Positions 17,840-28,095 are shown, counted from the first letter of the stretch. The stretch is DNA of 64,000 nucleotides from Xiheibacterium sp038325765 (GCA_038325765.1 JBBQJI010000002.1:191881-255880); one strand, 5' to 3'. Notes: generated from the letters alone by a model not told the origin. Made by a program: numbers and translations.

Positions 17840-17854
17840 TATGATTTCCAGACG
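17840..17854 (+). promoter_or_regulatory. -10-like TATGAT before the conserved unknown gene
   Basis: TATGAT at 17840-17845, among the best -10 matches in the window, ends 9 nt before the ATG at 17855. Confidence 0.6.
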
Positions 17855-18631
17855 ATGCCCGCGGTAGATGTCGGCGTGACCGATCGCATGTCGAAGAACC
17901 CATGGTCGTTGGTGCGCCAGACGATGGGTGACCGCCGGGCGCGGTGGCAGAAGGTCGCGCAGCTGGTGCGCGTGCTGCAGAGCTACGGCGACACCGCCAA
18001 GGTCGAGGCCCGGCTCGAGCGTCTGCGCCGACTCGGCTACATCGACGAGGTCCCCGCCCGCACCCAGCGCATCGTCGGCGCCCTCGACATGATGCGGTTC
18101 TTCATCGTGCCGTGCGCCGCCGACTATTACGCGACCAAGGGCCTCGACTTCCGCTTCCACACCCTGCTTCGATTCCTCGACGATCCGGCCTCGCTCATCG
18201 ACCCCACCGGGTTCAACAGCACGCCGGGCGCGATCATCGGCCACGTGATGCAGGTCGTGCACGCCAACCCGCAGTACGACTTCCAGCTGCTCGAGTCGTT
18301 CGAGGACGGCCTCGAGCAGATGGAGCATCAGGTGGTGGAGTTGCTCGCTGGCGTTCACCCGCGCAGCCGGTCGATCCTCTCGATCGTCGAGGATCCGTCG
18401 TATCACGCGCGCCTGCTCGAGCACATCCGCGAGTTCCGGCGCGACCCCAACGTCGCGCCGCTGCTGCGCGACAACGTGGCGAACACGCCGGAGTTCGCCG
18501 CCATCGAGCGGACGTTCGGCACCGTCGCCGGGGCCATGCGCTACTTCGCGAAGATGCCGCGCACCACCATGGGCGCGGTGCGGCACCTGCTGCGGGTGCG
18601 GACGTTCCCCCACGACGTCGCCACTGCCTGA
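17855..18631 (+). CDS. Conserved-looking soluble protein of unknown function
   Basis: Protein of 258 aa, not recognised. It is mainly helical, with basic N-terminal MSKNPWSLVRQTMGDRRARW, a central aromatic/Asp-rich segment (FFIVPCAADYYATKGLDFRFH) and a C-terminal segment resembling metal- or haem-binding helical proteins only vaguely. No signal peptide or membrane segment. Codon bias is typical of the genome and the third-position GC pattern supports coding. An in-frame ATG at 17814 would add 14 residues, but the TATGAT box argues for 17855. The stop is 18 nt from the convergent OmpA-like gene. Confidence 0.7.
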   Translation: MPAVDVGVTDRMSKNPWSLVRQTMGDRRARWQKVAQLVRVLQSYGDTAKVEARLERLRRLGYIDEVPARTQRIVGALDMMRFFIVPCAADYYATKGLDFRFHTLLRFLDDPASLIDPTGFNSTPGAIIGHVMQVVHANPQYDFQLLESFEDGLEQMEHQVVELLAGVHPRSRSILSIVEDPSYHARLLEHIREFRRDPNVAPLLRDNVANTPEFAAIERTFGTVAGAMRYFAKMPRTTMGAVRHLLRVRTFPHDVATA

Positions 18632-18649
18632 GCGCCCCGCGCCCGGGAC

Positions 18650-20005
18650 TCAGCGCCGGCGGCGACGGCCGAGCGCGGCGAGGACGACCAGCCCCAACGA
18701 CGCACCCGGAGCGGTGTCGTCGCTGGCGATCGTGCAGCCCTTGCCGCTGGCACCCGGCGATCCCTCGACCGGCGGCGGCGCGCCATCGTCGTCGGGCATC
18801 TGCGGCGCGGGTGCGTCCCCGGACGGACCGTCGCCGCTGTGCGCCGGCTCACCGGCGTCGTCACCCGTCGGCGCGTCGGTCCCCGCGGGCTCCTCGTTGC
18901 CGCGCATCCGCTCCTCGCGGGCCTTGGCGTAGGACTCCGGCAGTGCCGGCATGACGAAGCCCGCCGGCTTGGCGCGGGCACCCGCGAGCTTCTGCCACTT
19001 GCTCGGGATCTGGCCGCCGGCCGCGGGCGTGTCGACGCCGATGAGGTAGAGCGCGCGGCGGTTGCGGACCTCGTCGACGCTGTCCGCGGTCTCGACCCGC
19101 AGCCCCCGCTCGCCCATGCCCGCGTAGTGGATCTCGGCCCAGAAGCCCTTGTCGTAGAAGTACTTGGCGATCTGCTTGGCGCGGTTGCGCGACAGCTCGT
19201 CGTTCATCGGTCCGGGGCCGACGGTGTCGGTGTAGCCGACGATGTACAGCCGCGGCGTGATGTTGGCCTGCACGGCCTCGTTGACCTTCTCGAGGCCCTC
19301 GAGTTCGTGGAACGCCACCGCGACCGCTTCGTCGAGTTTGGCGGTCTCGTCGGTCTTCACGTCCCACTTGGCCGAGTCGAAGTTGATCTCGGTGTGCGGG
19401 ATCTCGACCGACCACGGTACCAGCTTGAATTCGGTGAAGCGGCCGTGCTCGTCTTCGCCGCGGACGTACACCATGAACACCTCGGCGGCGCTGGTCCATC
19501 GGACCGTGAAGGTGCCGCCGGCGGCGACCGGCGCGTCGGCGACCACGGCCTGGGCGATGGTGTTGCCGTCGCTGTCGTAGACCTTGTACTCGTAGTTCGT
19601 GAGGGCGAACGTGGTCTCGTAGGTCGCCGTCTTGCGCTTGACGATGTCCTCGCGGCTGCTCTTGACCCGCAGCTTGCCGACCTTGCCCTGGGCGGCGGGC
19701 TTGACCATCTCGAAGCTGAAGTCGGCCCGCATCTCGCCGCCGTCGATCGTGAGATCGTACTTGGCGCTGGCGCCCTTCTGCTTCCAGTCGACTTTGTGCT
19801 TGCCGCCGGCCTTCAGCGCCGGGACGGCCTTGCGGATGGTCTGACCGTCACCGGTGATCACGACCTCGAACGCCGCGATGTCGTCGTTCGCGACGATCGT
19901 GAGCGAGGCCGAGCCCGACGCCTCGGTCTGACCGGGGTACTCGAACGAGAACGGGTCGCCGAGCGAGAGCGACAGCGAGAACAGCGCGCCGAGATGCAGG
20001 ACCAT
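18650..20005 (-). CDS. OmpA-family protein with MYXO-CTERM-like C-terminus
   Basis: Protein of 451 aa. A short hydrophobic N-terminus (MVLHLGALFSLSLSLGD) is a likely signal peptide. A beta-rich middle is followed near residues 225-340 by an OmpA C-terminal peptidoglycan-binding domain (LYIVGYTDTVGPG, LSRNRAKQIAKYF and VRNRRALYLIGV). Then comes an acidic Pro/Asp linker and the tail GKGCTIASDD, a hydrophobic stretch and GRRRRR. That Cys-TM-Arg layout is the MYXO-CTERM sorting signal, thought to anchor proteins at the myxobacterial surface. GGAGG precedes the ATG with good spacing. It probably links the envelope to peptidoglycan. Confidence 0.85.
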   Translation of the reverse strand: MVLHLGALFSLSLSLGDPFSFEYPGQTEASGSASLTIVANDDIAAFEVVITGDGQTIRKAVPALKAGGKHKVDWKQKGASAKYDLTIDGGEMRADFSFEMVKPAAQGKVGKLRVKSSREDIVKRKTATYETTFALTNYEYKVYDSDGNTIAQAVVADAPVAAGGTFTVRWTSAAEVFMVYVRGEDEHGRFTEFKLVPWSVEIPHTEINFDSAKWDVKTDETAKLDEAVAVAFHELEGLEKVNEAVQANITPRLYIVGYTDTVGPGPMNDELSRNRAKQIAKYFYDKGFWAEIHYAGMGERGLRVETADSVDEVRNRRALYLIGVDTPAAGGQIPSKWQKLAGARAKPAGFVMPALPESYAKAREERMRGNEEPAGTDAPTGDDAGEPAHSGDGPSGDAPAPQMPDDDGAPPPVEGSPGASGKGCTIASDDTAPGASLGLVVLAALGRRRRR

Positions 20006-20101
20006 GGTTCGCCTCCGGTTTCCGACCGCGCGGGGAGACAACACCACGCCGCGGGGGTTTCCGCGGGCCGTTGTAACACGCCCCCGCGGCCGCGGTCGGC
20101 T

Positions 20102-20125
20102 GCCCCGGCCCGGCCAAGCCGGGGC
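20102..20125. terminator. GC-rich hairpin between the aldo-keto-reductase-like and OmpA-like genes
   Basis: GCCCCGGC and GCCGGGGC form an 8-bp stem around an 8-nt loop. No T-run follows on either strand. Candidate terminator only. Confidence 0.4.
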
Positions 20126-20155
20126 GATCGCCGACGTGCGAGCGCGAACTTCTCG

Positions 20156-21542
<1,387 letters not shown>

Positions 21543-21550
<8 letters not shown>

Positions 21551-21908
21551 GCCCCGGTGCCTCGTGGCGGACCTCGACCACGGTGTGGATTCCACCGCGG
21601 ACCAGGAAGTCGCCCTCGACCACGAGGCGACGCGGCGCGAGGGCGGCGATCAGATCATCGGCGATCTGGTTGGTGACGGCCTCGTGGAACGCCCCGGTGT
21701 CGCGGAACGACCACAAGTAGAGCTTGAGGCTCTTGAGTTCGACGCACTTCTCGTCGGGCACGTATCGGATTCGGATCGTCGCGAAGTCCGGCTGGCCGGT
21801 CTTGGGGCACAAACACGTGAACTCGGGACAATCGAAGCGCACCTCGAAGTCGCGCGCAGGGCTGGGGTTGGCGAAGGTCTCGAGGCTGCGTTGGGGTGAC
21901 GTGGACAC
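21543..21908 (-). CDS. queF: NADPH-dependent 7-cyano-7-deazaguanine reductase
   Basis: Protein of 121 aa reducing preQ0 to preQ1 in queuosine biosynthesis. It is the short, unimodular QueF type. The active-site Cys lies in CPEFTCLCPKTGQPD, followed by IRYVPDEKCVELKSLKLYLWSFRD and GAFHEAVTN with the substrate-binding Glu. All signature elements are present. Slightly shorter than typical Bacillus-type enzymes. GTG at 21908 was chosen as the nearest start before the conserved region. No good promoter box abuts it, so it may be transcribed with the lipoprotein gene that ends 70 nt upstream. Other queuosine genes are not in the window. Confidence 0.93.
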
Positions 21909-21978
21909 CGCAGCGGACGCTGCCACGGGCGTCGGCCGTGGACAAGCGCGGCCAGGCGGCGGATCCGCCGTCGCCGGG

Positions 21979-22440
21979 TCACGGCTCGGGCGTGTCGGTG
22001 GTGCTGCTCTCCGTGCCCGTGTCGGTGCCCGTGTCGGTGCCCGTGTCGGTGCCCGTGTCGGTGCCCGTGCCCGTGCCCGTGCCCGTGCCCGTGTCGGTGC
22101 CCGTGTCGGTGCCCGTGTCGGTGCCCGTGCCCGTGTCGGTGCCCGTGCCCGTGTCGGTGCCCGTGCCCGTGCCCGTGCCCTCGGAGCCGGGGCCGTCGGT
22201 GTCCGTCCCGGCGCCGTCGTCGTCCGTGTCTTCCGGGGCCGGGCCCGTCGTCCCCGCACCGGTGGGATCGCTGGTGACCGAGATTCCGCCGCCCTCGCCG
22301 CCGGAATTCGAACCGTGGGTGGGCTGCTGCCCCGTGCTGACATCGGTGCCCTCGATGCCGATGCAGCCTCCGGCGGCCATCGAGGCCACGCACACGCCCG
22401 CACGCATCCAACCCATCGAGTCCCAATGCAACCAAACCAT
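21979..22440 (-). CDS. Low-complexity Gly-Thr/Asp-Thr repeat lipoprotein
   Basis: Protein of 153 aa with an N-terminal signal and lipobox SMAAGGC. The rest is low complexity: a Gly/Ser/Thr/Asp stretch, then a run of Gly-Thr and Asp-Thr dipeptides encoded by 28 hexamers. There is no globular domain, so it is probably a flexible surface polypeptide or a decayed lipoprotein linker. The ATG is supported by TATCCT 6 nt upstream. Length is expected to vary between strains through repeat slippage. It is divergent from the Ser/Thr kinase at 22618. Confidence 0.6.
   Translation of the reverse strand: MVWLHWDSMGWMRAGVCVASMAAGGCIGIEGTDVSTGQQPTHGSNSGGEGGGISVTSDPTGAGTTGPAPEDTDDDGAGTDTDGPGSEGTGTGTGTDTGTGTDTGTGTDTGTDTGTDTGTGTGTGTGTDTGTDTGTDTGTDTGTESSTTDTPEP
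22013..22180. repeat. Array of 28 hexanucleotides (GTGCCC / GTGTCG)
   Basis: Two hexamers, GTGCCC and GTGTCG, are interleaved 28 times without a break. On the reverse strand they encode Gly-Thr and Asp-Thr. Purely coding microsatellite. Confidence 0.9.
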
Positions 22441-22452
22441 CGTCCGAGGATA
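22441..22452 (-). promoter_or_regulatory. -10-like TATCCT before the repeat lipoprotein gene
   Basis: TATCCT (reverse strand) ends 6 nt before the ATG at 22440. Confidence 0.55.
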
Positions 22453-22603
22453 GCGCGGACCGGCGGCACGTGCCATCGCGCGCGCAACACCTCTGCGTCA
22501 GCGCAATCCGGTGCGTTGACCGCGGGCGGGCCGGAGGCGAGGCCGGCGGTGACCGTGTCCCTGGCCGCACCGCCGCGGCCCGTGGATTCGGGACGAGGTG
22601 TAC

Positions 22604-22617
22604 TAGGATCGCCGCTG
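22604..22617 (+). promoter_or_regulatory. -10-like TAGGAT before the Ser/Thr kinase gene
   Basis: TAGGAT at 22604-22609 ends 8 nt before the GTG at 22618. The divergent spacer of about 150 bp towards 22440 shows no other motif. Confidence 0.55.
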
Positions 22618-25287
22618 GTGCCCGCCTCGCCGACATCCGCCCCCGCCGAGACGACGCCGGGCCGCGATCCCGAGCTCGTCGGTGGACGCGCGGCGGCACG
22701 GACTGCACGCAGCCCCGACTTCCGTCTGCGCGGCGACGTGGTCGGTCGCTACGTCGTGCTCGACAAGATCGGCGCCGGCGGCATGGGCATCGTCTACGCC
22801 GCGTACGACCCCGAGCTCGACCGCAAGATCGCCCTGAAGCTGCTGCGGCCGGGCGCGAGCGGCCGGGCCGAGATCGCCCGCGCCCGTCTGCTGCGCGAGG
22901 CCCAGGCCCTCGCCCGACTCAACCATCCGGGCGTGATCGCGGTGCACGACGTGGGCACCTTCGAAGAGCAGGTGTTCATCGCCATGGAGTTCGTCGACGG
23001 CGTCGACGCGGCGCAGTGGGTGGCGAGTGCGCGCAAGAGCTGGCGCGAGGTGCTGCCGATCTGGCGGCAGGCCGGCGAAGGCATCGCGGCGGCCCACGCC
23101 GCCGGCGTGGTCCACCGAGACCTCAAGCCCGAGAACGTGCTCATCGGCAACGATGGACGGGTACGCGTGCTCGACTTCGGGCTCGCACGGACCGAGGTCT
23201 CGGATCCCACCTCGGATCCCGCCATGGATCGCAGCAGCGACGGCGAGGGCAGCGAGCGGCCGTCGTCGCGGATGGCCGAGTCCACGACGCGGCTCACCCA
23301 GGCCGGCGCGGTGATGGGGACGCCGGCCTACATGGCGCCGGAGCAGCACACCGGCGGTCCGATCGACGCGCGCACCGATCAGTTCTCGTTCTGCGTGGCG
23401 CTGTATGAGGCGCTGTACGGTGAGCGTCCCTTCGCCGGCGAGCGGGCGCCCGAGATCGCGTTCAACGTGGTGCGCGGCCGTGTGCGCGAGCCCTCGCGCG
23501 AGGGCCCCACGGTCCCGGCGTGGTTGCGCAAGGTGATCGTGCGCGGCCTCGCCACCGCACCGGACGAGCGTTGGCCCGACATGCGCGCGCTGCTGGCCGC
23601 CCTCGCGGCCGATCCCGCCGCGCGGCAGCAACGGATCGCACTGGCGGCCCTGGGCTTCAGCGCGCTCGGGGCCGCGGGCCTGCTGCTGTCGACGCTGCGT
23701 CCCGACGAAGAGGTCTGCCGCGGCGCAGAGCGCAAGCTCGAGGCGATCTGGGACGACGGCGTGCGCGACCGGGTGCGCGTCGCGTTCTCGCAGAGCTCGC
23801 GCCCCTACGCCGACGACGCCTTCGCCTCCACCTCGCAGATGCTCGACGGGCATACCGCCGACTTCGTGCGACTGCACCGCGACGCGTGCGAGGCCACCGC
23901 GATCCGCAAGGAGCAGTCGCAGGAGATGCTCGATCGTCAGGTCGCATGCCTCGAGCGTCGGCTCAAGGACGTGCGCGCGTTGACCCGACTGCTCGTCGGT
24001 GCCGACGACGACGCGGTCACGCAGGCGGTCACCGCCGCCGCGGCGCTGCCGTCGTTCGAGCCGTGCGCCGATCGCCAGGCCTTGATGTCCCCGGGCGCGC
24101 CGCCCACAGGCGCGCTCGCCGAGGAGCTCGCGGCCGTGCACGATCAGCTCGCGGCGGTGCGCCAGCAGATCCGGCTCGCGCGCTACGTCGACGCGCTGGG
24201 TGGTGCGACCGCGGCGGTCGCGAGCGCCCGCGAGATCGGCCACGGCGCGACCATCGGCGAGGCCCTGGTGCTGCTCGGCAGCGCCCAGGCGCAGATGGGC
24301 GATCGCACCGCCGCCGAGCGCACGTTCCGCGAGGCGTCGTGGAGCGCAGACGAGGCCGGCGACGACATCACGCGGGCCGACGCCAGCGGGCATCTGGTGT
24401 GGGTGCTGGCCTCGGCGCCCGACCGCGCCGACGAGGTCGACGGGCTCGCGGAGGCGGCGTCCCGCACGTTGCGACGGGCCGGTGGTGACGCGCTCATCGA
24501 GGCCACGCTGCAGAACAACGTCGGCGTCGCCGCCCGACGCCGTGGTGCCACGTCGGCGGCCATCGCCGCCCACGAGCGCGCGCTCGACCTGCGGCGCCAG
24601 CACCTGGGCGCCGACGACCCGGCGATCGCCGACAGCCTGCTCAACCTCGGCAGCTCGCTCGCGGACGCCGATCGATTCGACGAGGCCGAGCGCGCCCTCG
24701 GCGAGGCCGAGCGGATCGTCCGCGCGCGCTACGGTGATCGCCACCCGCGGGTGGCCAGCGCGCTGCACAGCCACGGCATCGTCTCGTATCGGCGCGGCGA
24801 TTTCGGCGCCGCCGCCTTGCTGCTCGCCGCCGCCACCCGTATCCGCGAGGACGCCCTGCCCGCCGGTCACCCCGACCTCGCCAACTCGCGCCACGATCTG
24901 GGCGAGGTCCTGCTCGCCGCCGGGCGCCACGACGCCGCCCTCGAGCAGTTCACGGCCGCGGTCGCGCTGCGCGAGGCGGCCGCGGCCTCGCACCCCGCCG
25001 CACTCGCCAACTCGCTGCGAGGACGGGGGCTCGCCGAGCTCGCGCTGGGCCGCGTCGATGACGCGCGGCGGAGCTTGCAGCGTGCGGTCGAGCTGCGGGC
25101 GGCGGGCGCCGATCTCCTGGCGCGCGCCGAGACCGAGTTCGCCTACGCCGGCGCGCTCGTCCACACCGAACGCAGCGCGGCGCTGGGGCTCGCACGGGCC
25201 GCACGCGAGGCCTACGCCGCGGCCGGCGACACGGTCGAGTCGGCGCGGATCGACGCCTGGCTCGCGGAGCACGCGGGCCCCCGCTGA
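22618..25287 (+). CDS. Membrane Ser/Thr protein kinase with extracytoplasmic TPR domain
   Basis: Eukaryotic-like kinase of 889 aa. The domain spans about residues 45-330: Gly loop GAGGMGIVYAAYD, catalytic Lys in IALKLLRP, HRDLKPENVLI, DFGLAR and APE in YMAPEQ, so it should be active. A Ser-rich insertion lies in the activation segment. A single TM (about 345-363, ALGFSALGAAGLLLS) is followed by a helical region of about 530 residues with tetratricopeptide repeats (for example RALDLRRQHLGADDPAIADS, the TPR_12 pattern). This kinase-TM-TPR layout is very common in myxobacteria. Substrates are unknown. The GTG start is set by the TAGGAT box; an open frame reaching 21724 overlaps another gene and is not used. 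Confidence 0.9.
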   Translation: MPASPTSAPAETTPGRDPELVGGRAAARTARSPDFRLRGDVVGRYVVLDKIGAGGMGIVYAAYDPELDRKIALKLLRPGASGRAEIARARLLREAQALARLNHPGVIAVHDVGTFEEQVFIAMEFVDGVDAAQWVASARKSWREVLPIWRQAGEGIAAAHAAGVVHRDLKPENVLIGNDGRVRVLDFGLARTEVSDPTSDPAMDRSSDGEGSERPSSRMAESTTRLTQAGAVMGTPAYMAPEQHTGGPIDARTDQFSFCVALYEALYGERPFAGERAPEIAFNVVRGRVREPSREGPTVPAWLRKVIVRGLATAPDERWPDMRALLAALAADPAARQQRIALAALGFSALGAAGLLLSTLRPDEEVCRGAERKLEAIWDDGVRDRVRVAFSQSSRPYADDAFASTSQMLDGHTADFVRLHRDACEATAIRKEQSQEMLDRQVACLERRLKDVRALTRLLVGADDDAVTQAVTAAAALPSFEPCADRQALMSPGAPPTGALAEELAAVHDQLAAVRQQIRLARYVDALGGATAAVASAREIGHGATIGEALVLLGSAQAQMGDRTAAERTFREASWSADEAGDDITRADASGHLVWVLASAPDRADEVDGLAEAASRTLRRAGGDALIEATLQNNVGVAARRRGATSAAIAAHERALDLRRQHLGADDPAIADSLLNLGSSLADADRFDEAERALGEAERIVRARYGDRHPRVASALHSHGIVSYRRGDFGAAALLLAAATRIREDALPAGHPDLANSRHDLGEVLLAAGRHDAALEQFTAAVALREAAAASHPAALANSLRGRGLAELALGRVDDARRSLQRAVELRAAGADLLARAETEFAYAGALVHTERSAALGLARAAREAYAAAGDTVESARIDAWLAEHAGPR

Positions 25288-25392
25288 GCTCCGCATCGAT
25301 CGGGCCGGCCCGGCCCGGCCCGCGTGGCAGCTCGACTCGGGCGCCCCCCTGGCGGACGCCCAGGCGCCGTGCTAGAAGCCTGGCCCCAACGC

Positions 25393-25467
25393 GGCGGGCA
25401 TAGCTCAGTTGGTTAGAGCGCTGGATTGTGATTCCAGAGGTCGCGGGTTCGACCCCCGTTGCTCGCC
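25393..25467 (+). tRNA. tRNA-His (anticodon GTG)
   Basis: Cloverleaf with a 7-bp acceptor stem closed by the extra G(-1):C73 pair characteristic of tRNA-His. D-arm AGCTCAGTTGGTTAGAGC, anticodon stem-loop CTGGATTGTGATTCCAG with GTG at 25428-25430, and T-arm GGTTCGACCCC are present. CCA is not encoded. One acceptor pair is G-T. It stands alone: no tRNA cluster and no integrase nearby. TAGAAG about 20 nt upstream is a possible -10 element. Confidence 0.95.
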
Positions 25468-25542
25468 CCGCACACGACGAGACGCCTGGCCGGCCAGGCC
25501 CACCGGCCAGGCCGACCGCGACCGCGGGCACCCCTTGGTGGT

Positions 25543-26379
25543 TCACCCCGCGGTCCGTCCGCGGGCGGTCCCTCCGCGGGCGGTCCCTCCGCGGGCGGTC
25601 CGTCCGCGGGCGGTCCGTCCGCGGGCGGTCCGTCGGTAGTGATCCACCAGCGCCGACGCGATCCCCATGGCCACCTCGCGGCGACGATCCTCGTCGACGA
25701 GCACGCGGCGGTCGTCGACGTGATCGAGGAACCCGGCCTCGAACAGCACGGCCGGCATGCGCACGCCGAGCAGCACGTCGAAGCTCGCCTGGCGGACGCC
25801 CCTGTCGGCGCGTCCGGGGAACCGGATCGCCTGCTCGCGCTGGATCGACTGCGCCAGGGCGATCGCCGCTGCGCGATGGGCCGAGGCGCGGAGCTGCTCG
25901 ACCATGAGTTGGGCCTGGGATGCGGCGCCACCGGGCTGGGGGCTGCCCCGCTCGGCCGAGTTCTCGCGGCGCGCGGTGAGGGCCGCCTCGAGGCTGCTCG
26001 CCTCGGCGTCGAGCACGAAGGTCTCGAAGCCGGTCTGGTCGTGGCGGGGCGAGGCGTTGGCGTGGAGGCTGACGAAAACGTCCGCGCCGCGGGTGTTGGC
26101 GGCGGCGACCCGATCGGCGAGCGCGACGGTGGCGTCGTCGGTGCGGGTCAGTACGACCTCCGCGTGGGGCAGCAGGCGGCCGATCTCGCGCTCGACGTCA
26201 CGCGCGAGGGCCAAGGCCACGTCCTTCTCGTGCACCGCGCCGTCCTCGGTGTGGCAGCCGCCGTTGGTGCCGCCGTGGCCGGCATCGAGCACGACCCGAT
26301 AGGGCTGCTCCAGAACCGGCTTGGGACCGGGTGCCGAGGCCGCAAAGAGCATGCCGATCACCAGGAGTGCACCGATCAT
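25543..26379 (-). CDS. N-acetylmuramoyl-L-alanine amidase (Amidase_3/AmiC type)
   Basis: Protein of 278 aa that should cleave the amide bond between MurNAc and the peptide stem. Signal-like N-terminus (MIGALLVIGMLFAASA). Zinc ligands: His in LDAGHGGTNGG, Glu in HEKDVALALA, His in VSLHANA; the catalytic Glu lies in FEAGFLDH. The enzyme core ends near residue 245. The last 30 residues are an Arg-Thr-Ala-Arg-Gly repeat encoded by a 15-bp tandem repeat, giving a basic tail that could bind the wall. A 14-bp palindrome overlaps its -10 region, suggesting repressor control. A later ATG would remove the signal and is not used. Confidence 0.9.
   Translation of the reverse strand: MIGALLVIGMLFAASAPGPKPVLEQPYRVVLDAGHGGTNGGCHTEDGAVHEKDVALALARDVEREIGRLLPHAEVVLTRTDDATVALADRVAAANTRGADVFVSLHANASPRHDQTGFETFVLDAEASSLEAALTARRENSAERGSPQPGGAASQAQLMVEQLRASAHRAAAIALAQSIQREQAIRFPGRADRGVRQASFDVLLGVRMPAVLFEAGFLDHVDDRRVLVDEDRRREVAMGIASALVDHYRRTARGRTARGRTARGGTARGGTARGRTAG
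25551..25635. repeat. 15-bp tandem repeat coding the amidase tail (about 5.5 copies)
   Basis: CGGTCCGTCCGCGGG and one-base variants are repeated from 25551 to the stop-proximal end of the amidase gene. The unit length preserves the reading frame. Confidence 0.85.
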
Positions 26380-26380
26380 G

Positions 26381-26396
26381 TCCTACATGTAGGATA
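26381..26396 (-). promoter_or_regulatory. 14-bp perfect palindrome overlapping the amidase -10 box
   Basis: TCCTACATGTAGGA at 26381-26394 is a perfect palindrome. TATCCT (reverse strand, 26396-26391) overlaps its edge and the ATG is at 26379. A dimeric repressor bound here would cover the -10 and start point. Confidence 0.55.
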
Positions 26397-26477
26397 CCTG
26401 GCACCGGCCGCCAAGAAACCGGCCGCGCCCCCGGCTTGGGCGCGCTGCGTGCTACACCCAGTGCTCCTCGGAATCCG

Positions 26478-28061
26478 GTGGAACCCCGTCCGCTCGCAGC
26501 CACGCTCTGCACCTGCGCCCTCATCGGGGGCCTGCTGCAGATCCTCGCCAGTGTGGTCCTCGGCGTGGCCCGCCTCGACGCGCTGACCATCGCGTCCCAA
26601 GAGGGCCCTATCATCTATGTCATCGCCGCGGCCGCGGCGATGCTCGGGGTGGTGGTGCTGTGGGTGCTCCGCCGGCGGCCGCTGGTCGCCGCGTTGTCGT
26701 TCGTCGTCTGGCAGGCGGGCATCTTGTGGCCGCTGTCGAGGCGGATGAGCACCTACGGGTTGGCGCTGCACGGCGAGCTCATCCTCCACCACTTCGTCGC
26801 CATGGTCTCGGGGCTGGCCTGCGCGACGGTGGCGTGGGGTCTCGTCCACACGCCGCGGGCGCGGCGACGTGGGTGGGGGGTCGCGCTGCCGGTGGTGCTC
26901 GCGGTGCTGGCAGGCTTCGTCGGCCACGTCGCCGCGCTCCGCGGCGCCACCGGTCTGGCGAAGGCCGCCCACGCACTGAACTCGACCGCGGCGCTCGTCG
27001 CCCTCGCGGTCTTCCTCGTGCTCGAGCTGTACCGGGCACCGCGCTCCACGTCGCGCTGGGCGGCGCTCGCCCTCATCACGCCGCTGTTCGTCCGCGTCGC
27101 CACCGTTGGGCCGCTCGCCCTCGCCTATGCCCCGGTGCCGATCGGCTGGCGCGGGCCCTTCGTCGCCCTGCTGGTCGCGTCCGCGATCGCCCTGACGGTG
27201 CTGCTCCGGCCGCGGCCGCCGCGGGGCATCGCCATCATCATGACCACGCTGTCTGCGCTCACCACCGCGACGGTGTACCTGGTCTACCGCAGTAAGTTCG
27301 GCGACGTCGAGGACGGGCTCGGCGGACTCGTGCAGTCGCTGCTGGGCTTCGCGCCGCCGTACCCCGAGTACCTCTCGAACCCGACGATCGTCGCGGTGAT
27401 GATCGGCATCTTCTTGGCGATGCAGACCGCCGGCGGGGCGATGACGTCCGAGGACGCGCGCGACCGCGGCATCGGTCTCTCGCTCGTGCTCGTCGCCGGT
27501 GTCGGGTGGTCGAATCCACAGCTCGTGCTGATGTCGACCGCCGGTGCCCTGCTCTTCCTCAGCGACCTCGACCCGCTGCCGGTCGCGACGCCGCCGCCAC
27601 GGCAGCCCATCGCCGAGATCCTGGCCGAGCTCGCCGAGCAGCTGTCGCTACGACGCGCCGAGGTCGGCGCGGCCAGAGGTGGCGCGACGCTGCACGCCCT
27701 GCGCGGCGAGATCGAGGGCGTGGCCGTCGATGTCCGCGCCCACCTCGGCGGCGAGCGCCCGCGGATCTCGGCGAAGGTCGGGCTCGTGGCGCGGGCGCGG
27801 CCCGAGGTCGGTCTGCAGCCAGGCACCCACGGCGACGTGCCTGAACACCCGATCGCCCGCACCCACCGGGTGTTCGGGGCCGCGCGCAAACTCGAGCACC
27901 ACGGCGACGCGTTGCTCGACGCGTGCCTGCCGTTCCCGACGATCCGCCTCGGGCTGTGGCCCGCGGGCGCCGAGCTCGATTTGGGCTCCGATCTGTCGGG
28001 GCTCGATTCGGACGTCCTCGAGCGCCTGCTCGTGACGCTCGCCGCGGCGTTCTCCGACTGA
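26478..28061 (+). CDS. Polytopic membrane protein of unknown function with soluble C-terminal domain
   Basis: Protein of 527 aa, not recognised. About ten to eleven hydrophobic helices fill residues 1-365, including paired basic loops (VLRRRP, TPRARRRG). The C-terminal 150 residues are soluble and contain an alpha/beta-like segment (GVAVDVRAHLGG, KVGLVARARPEVG and LGSDLSGLDSDVLERLL). No transporter or enzyme signature is evident. GTG at 26478 is used as the first start before TM1; TACACC about 20 nt upstream may be the -10 element. It stands opposite the amidase promoter and converges on the zinc-finger gene. Confidence 0.65.
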   Translation: MEPRPLAATLCTCALIGGLLQILASVVLGVARLDALTIASQEGPIIYVIAAAAAMLGVVVLWVLRRRPLVAALSFVVWQAGILWPLSRRMSTYGLALHGELILHHFVAMVSGLACATVAWGLVHTPRARRRGWGVALPVVLAVLAGFVGHVAALRGATGLAKAAHALNSTAALVALAVFLVLELYRAPRSTSRWAALALITPLFVRVATVGPLALAYAPVPIGWRGPFVALLVASAIALTVLLRPRPPRGIAIIMTTLSALTTATVYLVYRSKFGDVEDGLGGLVQSLLGFAPPYPEYLSNPTIVAVMIGIFLAMQTAGGAMTSEDARDRGIGLSLVLVAGVGWSNPQLVLMSTAGALLFLSDLDPLPVATPPPRQPIAEILAELAEQLSLRRAEVGAARGGATLHALRGEIEGVAVDVRAHLGGERPRISAKVGLVARARPEVGLQPGTHGDVPEHPIARTHRVFGAARKLEHHGDALLDACLPFPTIRLGLWPAGAELDLGSDLSGLDSDVLERLLVTLAAAFSD

Positions 28062-28095
28062 ACCCCGTCACGAACCCGAGCGTCGCGGGCCGCGA

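Noticed and set aside
22013..22180. CRISPR-like or regulatory repeat
   Set aside because: Simple hexamer expansion inside an open reading frame.
22603..25296. 897-codon reverse-strand frame opposite the Ser/Thr kinase
   Set aside because: Antisense shadow with no domain; the plus strand has all kinase and TPR motifs.
25393..25467. tRNA-His as integration site
   Set aside because: No integrase, no second copy of the tRNA 3' end and no shift in composition nearby.
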